A stretch of DNA of 64,000 nt, from NCBI GenBank assembly GCA_902595815.1, contig CACJRL010000003.1, positions 1-64,000 of the forward strand, given 5' to 3'. Shown here one piece after another: positions 18,975 through 28,623 of this stretch. The notes under the pieces were generated by a model. That model saw nothing but the letters and a program-made list of their open reading frames with translations. It searched no databases and had not been told where the DNA came from. This stretch comes from an uncultured Pelagibacteraceae bacterium. GTDB lineage: Bacteria; Pseudomonadota; Alphaproteobacteria; Pelagibacterales; Pelagibacteraceae. The position numbers and the translations under genes are program-made. Within the stretch, counting starts at the first letter, position 1; the number at the start of each line of letters is the position of its first letter.

Positions 18975-20858
18975 CTTTAAAACTTTTATAAAACTTATTT
19001 GGTTGTTTGAATAGATCTGCTTTTCGTAAAATTTAAAGAAATTTTTATATTTTGTTTTATCTTTTTCCATCAGTTTGAGATAAATCTCTTGGATAGTATC
19101 CGAATTTTTTATTTGAAGTTTTCTTTTTTTTCCAAAAAGAATGAGGGCCAATTTTAGCCTCATCAATTTAATTGAATTGAAATTATATAATAATTTTATG
19201 CTTACAAATAATAATATTGGTAAAAATATCCAAACAATGACTTTTGAAAAATTTAAACTTAATAATTCTTTTATAAAATTTTTTCTTTCGTTATCGTCAT
19301 ATGATAGTAAATGTTGAGTCCATACAAAATCAACATAGTTAAAATAAAAATTCATTATTTTGAAAAAATTATTAGAAAATATCGAACTTGAAAATTTATC
19401 ATTATTTAAAAAATAATTATTAAATGAGTTTCTAATATTAGAATTAGGTATTGCTCTAGTTGGATCAATTCTAACCCACCCTCTTTCATCAAACCAAACT
19501 TCTGCCCAGGCATGAGTATCTTTTTGTTTAAATTGGAAAAAATTCCCTATCTCATTTAAATCTCCACCATAGTAACCTGTAACTATCCTACTTGGAATTT
19601 GTGCTAATCTTGTAAGCAACACAAACATTCCTGCATAATATTCGCAGTATCCTTCTTTAGAATTAAAGAAAAAGTTTTCATATTTATTATTTGAGTTTAT
19701 CAGAGGACTAAGGTTATAAAAATATGATCCATCAGAAAATCTTTTATAAATTTTTTCAATGAATTCTTCTTTAGTGCTCACATTATTTTTATCTACCCAT
19801 TCTTTTATTTTTGGTGATATGTTTTCTGGTAACAAGGTATAATAATTTTTAATTTTGTTATCTAAAGAATAATCAGATTTATTCATTCTAAATATTAATT
19901 TCTTCTTTCTATCAATTAGTTCCCTACTTGCAAAAGATTGGTTAAAATAATCTTTTGTAATTTGAATATCATTAGTGATTAATTTTGAGTTTTTTAAACT
20001 TGGTATCCATTTTTTTTTATATGGTTCTAATATAATCTGATAATTTTTATTTAAATCCTCATCACCATTTATTCTTATGGAATTTTTAAATTCACTAAAA
20101 AGATAGTAACTTGAGGAAGGTCTCCAAGATTGATCTTTTTCCATGTAATCAAAGATTTTGACCCTAAAATAAAGATCCTCCTTCTTAAAATTGTTATTTA
20201 TTAGGGTAAAAACTTCTTCATCTGAGTTCGAAAACTGGCTAAATGAACCAAGATCTATGCTATCTGGAATACCTACTGAACTTGCAGATGAATCAAATAA
20301 TCTGAAATTTACTTCTGCCCTTGGAAATACAAGATAAAAAATAATAATAATCGGAAATATACTAAGACCAAATCCTAAATATTTTAAAATATTTTTTAAA
20401 CTGAAATCGAGAATTTCCTTTTGTTGAATAAGATACATGTTAACAACTAAAAGTATCAGGATTAAAAACGAATTTAATGTACTCAATATATCTTGACCCT
20501 TAATTAAACTTGCTACTGCAATAATCATAGAGATTAAATTAAATGACAAAAGATTATTTTTATTGTTGAGTTCTGAAAACTTTATAATCAGCAAAACTCC
20601 AAGACAATTTAGAAAAAATTCCTCGGACAAAACATATTGATTAAGGATCAACTGAATATACAGAGCTCCCAAAGCAAATATTCCAACCACTATAGACTTA
20701 AACTTTAAGTGTATTTTCGAAAAAACAAAACTTAAAATAAATAAAGTGCCCCAAAATATTTTATTAGTTAATAGTAAATCTGTAGATAATGAAATTAAGC
20801 AAAAGAATAGTGTAACATAAGTAAGAAGACTAATATTTTGCGATTTAATTTTTAACAT
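18963..20858 (-). CDS. TgpA-like membrane transglutaminase
   Basis: This 631-aa protein has about six N-terminal membrane spans (to about 178, DUF3488-like), a periplasmic region with a transglutaminase core, one more span (about 545-563) and a short cytoplasmic tail. The catalytic triad is visible: Cys405 in EGYCEYYAGMF, His449 in DTHAWAEVWF and Asp465 in RIDPT. It ends the MoxR-DUF58-TgpA operon and overlaps the DUF58 gene by 14 bases. In other bacteria TgpA is linked to envelope integrity and can be essential; its substrate is not established. Its position between two autotransporters may be chance or may reflect surface-protein processing. Confidence 0.85.
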   Translation of the reverse strand: MLKIKSQNISLLTYVTLFFCLISLSTDLLLTNKIFWGTLFILSFVFSKIHLKFKSIVVGIFALGALYIQLILNQYVLSEEFFLNCLGVLLIIKFSELNNKNNLLSFNLISMIIAVASLIKGQDILSTLNSFLILILLVVNMYLIQQKEILDFSLKNILKYLGFGLSIFPIIIIFYLVFPRAEVNFRLFDSSASSVGIPDSIDLGSFSQFSNSDEEVFTLINNNFKKEDLYFRVKIFDYMEKDQSWRPSSSYYLFSEFKNSIRINGDEDLNKNYQIILEPYKKKWIPSLKNSKLITNDIQITKDYFNQSFASRELIDRKKKLIFRMNKSDYSLDNKIKNYYTLLPENISPKIKEWVDKNNVSTKEEFIEKIYKRFSDGSYFYNLSPLINSNNKYENFFFNSKEGYCEYYAGMFVLLTRLAQIPSRIVTGYYGGDLNEIGNFFQFKQKDTHAWAEVWFDERGWVRIDPTRAIPNSNIRNSFNNYFLNNDKFSSSIFSNNFFKIMNFYFNYVDFVWTQHLLSYDDNERKNFIKELLSLNFSKVIVWIFLPILLFVSIKLLYNFNSIKLMRLKLALILFGKKRKLQIKNSDTIQEIYLKLMEKDKTKYKNFFKFYEKQIYSNNQISFIKVLKLVF

Positions 20859-21765
20859 TTGAAATATACTTTAAAATTTTATTTAGAGAGTTTTTATTTT
20901 CGTTTAAATGGAACACATTATCTTTGTGTTTAAGGGTTAGATTTAGCCTTTTTGTGAAATAATAATCTAAAATGAAAACTGAATAACCTAATAATTTCTC
21001 AAATTCTATATGATTGTATTTATTTAAATCTAGGATTGATTTTTTTGAATCTTTAAAAGACTTAAATTCTTTTACAAATTTTTTATCCCCAATAGTTGAT
21101 TTTTTCCAAGCGATTTTTGAGTAACTATCTCCTTTCTTGTATTCATCTATACCATCAAATTCATCAGAATTATTATTTTGGTGAATTTTAAATTCTTGTA
21201 ATAATTCTTGATTAGGAATTAATTTTTGTGGAAATACATATACTTTACTCAAAGGTTGATAATTGATTTTTGTCCTTATTATTCCAAATGGATATATCGA
21301 TTTTAAAATTATTTTATTTAAAGAATAGACGCCCCTTTTGTCATAATTATATTTTATATTAAATTCTTTTATTTTATCTGATAAATTAAAATTTTGTAAT
21401 ATTGATTTATTGATCTCTAAATCGATATTTAATTTTTTTTCTTTTGCATCATTAATTATCTTAAAGTTTATATGTTCTGTTTTGTTTGCCTCAACTAAGT
21501 ATTCTGTTAGAAAATTTATTCTTAAATTGTTAATATTTTGATGTGAGATAAAAATTGAAATAAAGAAAATAAAGAAAATAACAATTGAAATAAGAAGTCC
21601 TGAGTTATTTTCATAAAATACAGATATTAAAAAGCAAAAAAATACAAACAGTCCTGATAATAGTCCTTGAAGATTGGGATATATGTAAACTTTATTTTTT
21701 TTTTTAAGATTGATTAAATTTTTAAAGTCTAAGTTCGTTAACCTCTGTACTAACTGATTAACCAT
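20845..21765 (-). CDS. DUF58 domain protein
   Basis: This 306-aa protein has two adjacent membrane spans (about 32-75), then a beta-rich region and the DUF58 signature DEFDGIDEYKKGDSYSKIAWKKS, equivalent to the family pattern E-F-x-G-x-R-x-Y-x-x-G-D-x-x-x-x-I-x-W. DUF58 proteins almost always sit between a MoxR ATPase and a transglutaminase or vWA protein and are thought to be their adaptors. Here it overlaps MoxR by 8 bases and TgpA by 14 bases, so the three are one transcription unit. The biochemical role is unknown. Confidence 0.83.
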   Translation of the reverse strand: MVNQLVQRLTNLDFKNLINLKKKNKVYIYPNLQGLLSGLFVFFCFLISVFYENNSGLLISIVIFFIFFISIFISHQNINNLRINFLTEYLVEANKTEHINFKIINDAKEKKLNIDLEINKSILQNFNLSDKIKEFNIKYNYDKRGVYSLNKIILKSIYPFGIIRTKINYQPLSKVYVFPQKLIPNQELLQEFKIHQNNNSDEFDGIDEYKKGDSYSKIAWKKSTIGDKKFVKEFKSFKDSKKSILDLNKYNHIEFEKLLGYSVFILDYYFTKRLNLTLKHKDNVFHLNENKNSLNKILKYISNVKN

Positions 21766-22642
21766 TCTTTATTTTAATTTTTTGAAGTATTTCCTCATTA
21801 ATGAAGCTCATCTTATCTTCCTGATTAAGAAATTTAATTCTATGTCTTAATATGTAAGGCAAAGTTTCCTTAATATCTTGATGAGTTACATAATCTTTTT
21901 CATGAATAATTGCCCAACCCTTAGCTAAATCTAAGATTTGCTTTAAACATCTTGCAGAAATATAAATTTTTTGATCAAGCGTTTGAATTACATGCTCTAT
22001 TTCAACAACATATTTATAAATTTCATCTTTTATGGTTAGCTGATCTTTTTTTTGTTTGATTGTCTCCCAATCAACAGCTTTTGATGAAGTACCATTTAAT
22101 TTACTTGTATTTTTTAACATCAAAATTTTATCGTTTTCATTTAGATCAGATAAAGAAAATGAAATCATAAATCTATCAAGCTGGGAATCTGGTAAAGAAC
22201 TTGTGCCTGAAGAATCCATAGGATTTTGAGTAGCAATAACAAAAAATGGTTCTGGCAGTTTATAACTTTCACCATCTATAGAAACATTTTTTTCTTCCAT
22301 TGCCTCTAAAAATGCACTTTGCGATTTCGGACTTCCACGATTAAGTTCATCAGCTAAAACTATATTTGTAAAAATTGGACCTTGTTGAAAGTTTAACTTC
22401 CCATCTGAAAGAATATTAAATCCAAGAATATCACTGGGTAATAAATCAGATGTAAACTGTATCCTTTTAAAGTTAAGACCAAGATTTTGAGTAATAGCTT
22501 TTGCAAATGTAGTTTTACCTGATCCAGGATAATCTTCTATTAAAATACTTCCTTCAGAAACAATTGCAGCTAACGTCAAAGTAATTTTATCTGTATTAGA
22601 AATTATGATTTTAGATGTATTGGTTATTATTTTATTAAACAT
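21758..22642 (-). CDS. moxR: MoxR-family AAA+ ATPase
   Basis: This 294-aa AAA+ protein has Walker A DYPGSGKTT (from 37), a MoxR-type Walker B and sensor region VLADELNRGSPKSQSAFLEAMEE, a sensor 1 ATQNP motif (FVIATQNPMD) and an arginine-finger region LPDSQLDRFM. MoxR ATPases act as chaperones that activate partner complexes. It is first in the three-gene moxR-DUF58-tgpA operon, so it most likely remodels that membrane complex. Its length is close to the family norm (about 310 aa). Confidence 0.92.
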   Translation of the reverse strand: MFNKIITNTSKIIISNTDKITLTLAAIVSEGSILIEDYPGSGKTTFAKAITQNLGLNFKRIQFTSDLLPSDILGFNILSDGKLNFQQGPIFTNIVLADELNRGSPKSQSAFLEAMEEKNVSIDGESYKLPEPFFVIATQNPMDSSGTSSLPDSQLDRFMISFSLSDLNENDKILMLKNTSKLNGTSSKAVDWETIKQKKDQLTIKDEIYKYVVEIEHVIQTLDQKIYISARCLKQILDLAKGWAIIHEKDYVTHQDIKETLPYILRHRIKFLNQEDKMSFINEEILQKIKIKNG

Positions 22643-22650
22643 GATTTTGA

Positions 22651-25230
22651 TTATAAAGGTTTTCTTAAATAAATTGAAAAATTATTATTAAAAGCATCAT
22701 CACTACTTCTATAGTGCTCATATGATGCATTTATGGTTAAATTATTGTTGAGTCTTGCCCCAATTCCTAAATTCAACAATAAATGCTCAGAATTTTGATC
22801 ACCTAAAGCATTACTAAAAATTTCAGAGGAATTATTAATATAATAAGCCTCTGATACCGAATTAATTGTTTTATCTTTTCCTAATTCAAATTTTAAAGAT
22901 GGTTCAAATATACCTTTTTCATTCTCAATGACTTTACTTAAATTTAAACCTGCAGATAGTGATGCGCTTTTAACATTTTGTTTTTTGTAACTTACAGCTG
23001 TTCCATCACCTGTTTCTGTATATGCCTTTAGTTGGGTAAATCCTAAATCAAGTCTAGAATAATAATTTAAATTTCTACCTACAATTTCAACATCAGGTTC
23101 TAACAAATAAGTAAAGCTTCCAAAGAGTTGGTTTCCTTTTCTATCTCCTTTATTTTTTCCACTTGTAACATCTCTGCTTAAATCTATATCCATTTCTCCA
23201 ATTCCAGCAACCATTTCGAAAAATCTTTTGTCTTCAATTTTAAAACTTGTGTAATTCATAATACTTATTGTGGCAGCATCCATATTTGCTTCATTGCTAC
23301 CTACTTCAGTTTCTTGCCATGATTTATTGATTGCAAAACCAATAGTCTTATCTTCATTTATTTTCTTATCAATTCCAAAAGTAATTCCATCACTATGGAT
23401 ATCTTGACCTAAATTCCCATCTTGCTGCCCTATTCTACCAAATGATATACTGCCTTCACTCCAAACCCCCCATTTCTCTGTCTCTTTTTCTTTTTTAAGT
23501 AGTTTTGCAGAAAGTGAATTTATTTGTTGAGCTAATAGTTGATTATCAAAGTTCATAGCTAATCTTATGTTTTGATTTGAGGAATTTTTATTTGTAGATC
23601 TTATATAATTCATTCTTCCTGAAATTCTATTTAACGACTGGTTTAAAGAATTTATAGCAGCTACGGTTTGATTTTTTGTAAGAGTTTTTACAGTTTCATT
23701 AAAAACTTCACCAGGTTTTGTAGAAAAATTTAAAGTAGTTTTGCTCGATATACCTGCATAAGAATTTCCAGCAGTATCATCAAAAGCACTAGCATCTATT
23801 AAAATATAATAATCAATATCGCCTGTTAAATCTGTGCTTGGATTAATAGTAATTGCTGTTGAACCGCTACCACTGACTTCGGCTCCAGTCACATCAATTG
23901 TTTCAATAGTGCTGTCATCAGAAGTTCTTTTTATAGTAATATTTCCACTTTCAGCATCAACCGCCTCACTAAAAGTTAGAACTATATTTGCATTTATCGC
24001 AACTTCTGTTGCATTATCAGATGGACTTGAAGATGATAGAGTTGGAGCATCATTATCAAAATTTGTAACAACTAAATTCCAATTCGTGCTTCCTGAGGAC
24101 GTTTCTGTAAGTGTCCAATTGAACTTTCCATTTGTTACAGTTACTGTTCCTGTAGAGCCAGCAGTAAATCTACTAGAAGAAACTCCTGTTATTACAGACG
24201 TATAAGTTCCAGCTGATAAAGCAGAATCTGTGCTAATACTAAAAGTAGTTGCACCATTTTGCAGATCAACAGCTAGCTTTCCATAATCAGTTGTGCTGTT
24301 TGCTAGGAAGACGTAATTTACAGGCAGATAACCTTCCAATTTCAAAGCATCATTTCCTCCTTGATCATTTGTTAGAGATTCAAGACCTACATTAGTTGTG
24401 ACTATTAAATCATGATTGCTTGAACCGCTTGATATAGTTCCTTTATTTATAATTATGTTTCCATTAGAACTATTATCGCCAATATTATAAATTGCATCCC
24501 CTGTAGCAGAGATAGTGCCAGTGTTAGTAATAGTAACATCGTTTACATTATTAATTTCAAAGCCATTTCCTCCTGTTGCGCTGATTGTCCCAGAATTTGT
24601 AATAGTGCCAGCTGAATTGTCAGTTCCTGATGAATATATGTAAAGAGTATTTGCTCTTCCAGAAATGGTGCCAGAATTTATTATTGTTCCTGCATTAGCA
24701 TGTTGACCAAAATTTATTGTTCTATCTTTTGAAGAAGTAATACTTCCAGAATTATTAATTGTTACAGTACCAAAAGAAGGGTGTAATTTAATAGTATCTG
24801 CACGTTCAGATTCTATTGTTCCACTATTTACAATAGATACAGTACCCCTTGATTGTTGCAATGAAAGTGCTGAACCAGGACTATTGGCACTATCACTCAC
24901 CGATACTGTTCCAGAATTGTCTATACTAAAATCTGTAGATTGATCTGCTTCAATTCCTTTAGTTGTTCCAATAATTGTGCCGTTATTAGTTATAGTAGTC
25001 GAGCCTGTTGAAAAAGTATGACCTTCTAATTCTACAGGTTCTGCAGCACTTGTATCGACAGTAACATCTGCATTAACAGTAAGTGTGTCATTGTTTGACA
25101 TAACAATTTGACTAGAATGATTAGATGAAATTGTTATATCTTCAGCTTTGCTAATATTTAAAAATATTTTATTATTTATAATTAAGCAAAAAATTATTAA
25201 AAAATACCTCATACTTTTATACTTAAACAT
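22651..25230 (-). CDS. Autotransporter adhesin with beta-helix, SbsA Ig-like domain and terminal barrel
   Basis: This 859-aa protein has a signal peptide (an internal ATG at 25212, before RYFLIIFCLII, is an equally good start). A repeat passenger follows with many TITNSGTI-type units (about 60-280). An Ig-like domain of the SbsA/Big_5 type comes next (about 395-505, SSSSPSDNATEVAINANIVL, ITFSEAVD-like, ending FSTKPG). The rest is an autotransporter barrel (about 580-859) that ends in FSIYLRKPL at the C-terminus, the canonical position. It lies just before the MoxR gene on the same strand. The passenger resembles that of the adhesin at 16326, although the barrels differ. Confidence 0.82.
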   Translation of the reverse strand: MFKYKSMRYFLIIFCLIINNKIFLNISKAEDITISSNHSSQIVMSNNDTLTVNADVTVDTSAAEPVELEGHTFSTGSTTITNNGTIIGTTKGIEADQSTDFSIDNSGTVSVSDSANSPGSALSLQQSRGTVSIVNSGTIESERADTIKLHPSFGTVTINNSGSITSSKDRTINFGQHANAGTIINSGTISGRANTLYIYSSGTDNSAGTITNSGTISATGGNGFEINNVNDVTITNTGTISATGDAIYNIGDNSSNGNIIINKGTISSGSSNHDLIVTTNVGLESLTNDQGGNDALKLEGYLPVNYVFLANSTTDYGKLAVDLQNGATTFSISTDSALSAGTYTSVITGVSSSRFTAGSTGTVTVTNGKFNWTLTETSSGSTNWNLVVTNFDNDAPTLSSSSPSDNATEVAINANIVLTFSEAVDAESGNITIKRTSDDSTIETIDVTGAEVSGSGSTAITINPSTDLTGDIDYYILIDASAFDDTAGNSYAGISSKTTLNFSTKPGEVFNETVKTLTKNQTVAAINSLNQSLNRISGRMNYIRSTNKNSSNQNIRLAMNFDNQLLAQQINSLSAKLLKKEKETEKWGVWSEGSISFGRIGQQDGNLGQDIHSDGITFGIDKKINEDKTIGFAINKSWQETEVGSNEANMDAATISIMNYTSFKIEDKRFFEMVAGIGEMDIDLSRDVTSGKNKGDRKGNQLFGSFTYLLEPDVEIVGRNLNYYSRLDLGFTQLKAYTETGDGTAVSYKKQNVKSASLSAGLNLSKVIENEKGIFEPSLKFELGKDKTINSVSEAYYINNSSEIFSNALGDQNSEHLLLNLGIGARLNNNLTINASYEHYRSSDDAFNNNFSIYLRKPL

Positions 25231-25263
25231 TTTTGATTAAATAGTTCTAGAGACTGTTTGTCA

Positions 25264-26034
25264 TTAAAATCCTGAAAATAAAAGTGATTTAAAGATATTA
25301 TCAAAAAAAAGATAAACTAATGTTCCAATAATTATGTATGGTCCAAAAGGAATTTGTGAAGAAAGTGATTTTGAATTTTTCAACAAACTTGGAATAACAC
25401 TTAATAAAGCTATTACAGAAGATAAAAATATTATAAAAGGTATTGATATCCATCCAAACCAAAAACCAATTGCTGACAAAAGTTTTGCATCTCCTAAACC
25501 CATGCCCTCTTTTTTTCTAATTTGTTTATAGAAATAAATTATAGACCAAATAATCAAGTAACCAAAAATTCCTCCAATTAGGGAATTAATATAGTTTGGG
25601 AAAATTGGATTTAAATTTGGATCAAAAGATTTTATAAAACCAATTATCATCAGAGAAAAAGTTAATACATTAGGAATGATGTAATGTTTTAGGTCTATGA
25701 AGAAAATTATTATAAGAGATAACCCTAAAATTAAAAAAAATAAGGTAGTTAGGCTAATACCAAATAAATAATAAATCCCCAAAAAACAAATAATTGTAAT
25801 TAGCTCAACTATTAAATACTGAGGTGAAATTTTTTTTCTACAACTTCTACATTTGCCGTTTAAAAATAGAAATGAAATTATGGGAATATTGTCTTTCCAA
25901 GTAATTAATTTTTTACAGTTTGGACAAAATGATCTTCCTGATACAACCCCTTTACCTTTAGGGAGTCTATAAATACAAACATTTGCAAAACTGCCCCAAA
26001 GACCCGCAAGAACAATTACAAATATTAGATCCAC
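25264..26034 (-). CDS. pilD: Prepilin peptidase / N-methyltransferase PilD
   Basis: This 256-aa membrane protein has the bifunctional PilD layout. An N-terminal methylase domain carries two CxxC motifs (FCPNCKKLI and KCRSCRKKI), and about eight membrane spans hold the two catalytic aspartates in FIDLKHYIIPN and GMGLGDAKLL. It cleaves and N-methylates the prepilins encoded at 8870-11604. The start is GTG. It is separated from the pilus operons by the autotransporter and MoxR genes but is the only prepilin peptidase in view. Confidence 0.94.
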   Translation of the reverse strand: MDLIFVIVLAGLWGSFANVCIYRLPKGKGVVSGRSFCPNCKKLITWKDNIPIISFLFLNGKCRSCRKKISPQYLIVELITIICFLGIYYLFGISLTTLFFLILGLSLIIIFFIDLKHYIIPNVLTFSLMIIGFIKSFDPNLNPIFPNYINSLIGGIFGYLIIWSIIYFYKQIRKKEGMGLGDAKLLSAIGFWFGWISIPFIIFLSSVIALLSVIPSLLKNSKSLSSQIPFGPYIIIGTLVYLFFDNIFKSLLFSGF

Positions 26035-26159
26035 AGAAACTGATTATAATTTAATGTTTGATGTTATGTGAATTAACCCATCAATTACATACTGAACCAT
26101 TAGTACGGCATCCTGAAGGTGGATGTATAAATTAGGTGTATTAATTATAATCTCCATTG

Positions 26160-26189
26160 TTGAAAAATTTATCAAAAATTGCTTAAAAT
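26160..26189 (+). promoter_or_regulatory. Sigma-70-like promoter for the GAF-SpoIIE phosphatase gene
   Basis: TTGAAA (26160-26165) and TAAAAT (26184-26189) are separated by 18 bases, and the ATG follows 13 bases after the -10 box. The transcript would have almost no leader, and no clear ribosome binding site is present. Confidence 0.5.
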
Positions 26190-26202
26190 ACTAGTTAAAT
26201 AA

Positions 26203-27492
26203 ATGTTTCTATTTAAATCAAAAAAACCGATCGAACCTAAAAAAGAAGCCGAACAAGTTAATGTCGACTTAGAACTTGTCACAAAAATGAATCAAGACTT
26301 TGCTTTATCTCTTGATTTAAACGACACCCTAATGAATGCATTGCGGGTAATAATTGCAAGACTGAATGCAGAAGCTGCAAACATTTTTCTAATAAATGAG
26401 CAAAAGAAAAAGTTTGAATGTATTGCATCACTTCATCAAGATTATTTGGATGAATACGAATTAGATCTAAAAGATGGTGTTATGGGTAAAGCTGTTCAGC
26501 AAAGAAAGTGTATTCGTGTAGGAAATGTTAGAAAAGATGTAAGAGAAATCGCAGAGTTTTATTTTGATTTAGATAATAAAACAAATTTTACAACATACTC
26601 AGTTTTATGCTCTCCTTTGATTGCAGCAAATGAATGTATTGGTGTAATACACTGCTTAAATAAAAAAACTGAAGATAAATTATTTATAGAAGATGACAGA
26701 AAACTTTTAGAAACACTATCTGCTCCTGCAGCACTAGCAATTAGAAATGCAAAGATGGCAAAAGAGATGGTAGAGAAAAATAAAATACAGAAAGAAGTAG
26801 AAATTGTTGGAGAAATTCAAAGATCTTTATTATCTAAGAACAAAGAGAAAGATTTTCCTATTTCAGGGATAAATATACCAGCAAAAGTAGTCTCCGGGGA
26901 TTTTTATAATTTTTCAGATTTAGGAGATGGAAAATATGGTTTTGGGGTTGCTGATGTATCTGGAAAAGGGATTAAATCATCTTTGTTGATGTCAAAAGCA
27001 TCCAGTCTTTATAGATGTTTAAGTAAAACTAATCTTTCAGCATCAGATTTATTATTTCAATTAAATAATGAAATATGTGAAACTATTTCAAGAGGTATGT
27101 TTGTTACAATGTTAATTGGAATATACGATTCAAACAAAAAAGAATTACTATTATCAAGTGCAGGTCATGAACCTCCATTAATTTTATCTGCTGATGGAAC
27201 ATTTAGTAATTTTTCTGAGGCTGGTCCCCCTTTAGGTATAATGCCTAAAACGAAATATCCCGAGCACACCATACCTTTTGAAAATAGCTCAATGTACATT
27301 TTTACAGATGGAATTACAGAGATAAAAAATCCAAATGGGGAAATGTTAGGATCAGAAGGTTTTGAAAATTATATTAAAAAATACCAGTCAACTGCGATAA
27401 ACGAAAGACTTAAAACAATGATTGATGATATTCTTGGTGCTGGACACATACAAAAAGATGATTTAACAATTGTCGCTATAGACGGAAAATAA
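26203..27492 (+). CDS. GAF-domain PP2C/SpoIIE-type serine phosphatase (RsbU-like)
   Basis: This 429-aa protein has a GAF sensor domain (about 35-185, with ANIFLINEQ and VLCSPLIAANECIGVIHCLNKK), a short helix (about 190-210) and a SpoIIE PP2C domain (about 215-428). Metal-binding motifs are visible in SGDFYNF, FGVADVSGKGIKSSLL and FTDGITEIKN. Such phosphatases dephosphorylate STAS anti-anti-sigma proteins, opposing RsbW kinases. The RsbW-like gene at the left edge of the window is a candidate antagonist; no STAS protein is visible here. The gene is monocistronic and converges with rodA (stops adjacent). Confidence 0.88.
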   Translation: MFLFKSKKPIEPKKEAEQVNVDLELVTKMNQDFALSLDLNDTLMNALRVIIARLNAEAANIFLINEQKKKFECIASLHQDYLDEYELDLKDGVMGKAVQQRKCIRVGNVRKDVREIAEFYFDLDNKTNFTTYSVLCSPLIAANECIGVIHCLNKKTEDKLFIEDDRKLLETLSAPAALAIRNAKMAKEMVEKNKIQKEVEIVGEIQRSLLSKNKEKDFPISGINIPAKVVSGDFYNFSDLGDGKYGFGVADVSGKGIKSSLLMSKASSLYRCLSKTNLSASDLLFQLNNEICETISRGMFVTMLIGIYDSNKKELLLSSAGHEPPLILSADGTFSNFSEAGPPLGIMPKTKYPEHTIPFENSSMYIFTDGITEIKNPNGEMLGSEGFENYIKKYQSTAINERLKTMIDDILGAGHIQKDDLTIVAIDGK

Positions 27493-28623
27493 CTAATAAA
27501 CTGATATTTGTTCCTGATTATATATTTTACAACTCATAACAATACTCATTCCCAACATAATAGATAACAAAGATGATCCACCATAAGACATTATAGGTAA
27601 TGGTGCACCAACAATTGGTAACATTCCTAAAACCATTGCTATATTAACAAATACGTATAAAAAAATTGCTGTAGCAAAACCAAAACAGTATAATTTTGCA
27701 AAGAAGCTCCTTGAGACTAGTCCAACATTTATTATTCTATAAATTAATAATATGTATAAAAATAAAAGTATAATTGACCCAAGAAATCCAAACTCTTCTG
27801 AAAAAAGTGTAAATATAAAGTCGGTGTGTTTTTCGGGTAAAAACTCAAGATAACTTTGAGTTCCTTTTAAATATCCTTTTCCAAAAAAACCGCCAGATCC
27901 AATAGCTATTTTAGATTGAATTATTTGATATCCAGCTCCCAAAGGATCTCTATCAGGATTAAAGAAAGTTAGAATTCTTGACTTTTGATAAGGTTTTAAA
28001 ATGGATATAGCAAAAGGCAAAGATACTAATAATAACAATCCTGAATAAACAAAATATTTAATATTAAGACCTGCCAGCCATATTATAGCAATTCCACTTC
28101 CTGCAATTAAAATAGAAGTTCCTAAATCAGGCTGCTGAATTACAAGATAACAAGGAATTATTAAAAGTATAATTGGTTGAATTAAAAACTTATAGCTTTG
28201 AATATCTGAGCTTTGAATTCTATGATAATATCTTGCAAAACATATTATCACAGCAATCTTCATTAATTCTGAGGGTTGTAAATTTAAAAAGTATAAGTTT
28301 ATCCATCTTGTTGCACCAGATGCTGAAATTCCAAAAAATAAAACTGTTATTAATAAAACTAATCCTACAATATAAAATAAGTAAGCATTTTTATACCATG
28401 TTGAAACTCTCACAAAAGATAAAGCCAAAAATAAACTAAAAAATACGGATAATCTAATTATATGATTTTTTGTGTAAAAAGAAAATTTACCTCCTTCAGT
28501 AGAGTAAATTGCAAATACACTAATTGATCCTATAGCAATTATTAGTAAGATTAATAAATAATCAATAGATCTTAATTTATCTAAAAAACTATAATTGCTA
28601 GCTTGTATTCTCTCTCTTAACAT
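27493..28623 (-). CDS. rodA: Peptidoglycan glycosyltransferase RodA
   Basis: This 376-aa SEDS-family protein has about ten membrane spans and the conserved segments SGATRWINLYFLNLQPSELMK, FFGKGYLKGTQSYLEFLPEKHTDFIFTLFSEEFGF and PIMSYGGSSLLSIMLG. RodA polymerises glycan strands for lateral wall growth together with PBP2, encoded directly upstream with a one-base overlap. The length matches the family, and the LPEKHTDFIF and YGGSS motifs separate RodA from unrelated membrane proteins. It is last in the mreBCD-mrdA-rodA order. Confidence 0.95.
   Translation of the reverse strand: MLRERIQASNYSFLDKLRSIDYLLILLIIAIGSISVFAIYSTEGGKFSFYTKNHIIRLSVFFSLFLALSFVRVSTWYKNAYLFYIVGLVLLITVLFFGISASGATRWINLYFLNLQPSELMKIAVIICFARYYHRIQSSDIQSYKFLIQPIILLIIPCYLVIQQPDLGTSILIAGSGIAIIWLAGLNIKYFVYSGLLLLVSLPFAISILKPYQKSRILTFFNPDRDPLGAGYQIIQSKIAIGSGGFFGKGYLKGTQSYLEFLPEKHTDFIFTLFSEEFGFLGSIILLFLYILLIYRIINVGLVSRSFFAKLYCFGFATAIFLYVFVNIAMVLGMLPIVGAPLPIMSYGGSSLLSIMLGMSIVMSCKIYNQEQISVY

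Noticed and set aside
23834-24205. 123-aa plus-strand frame opposite the second autotransporter
   Set aside because: It is the antisense of a repetitive Ser/Thr/Gly-rich passenger, which gives long open antisense frames by composition.
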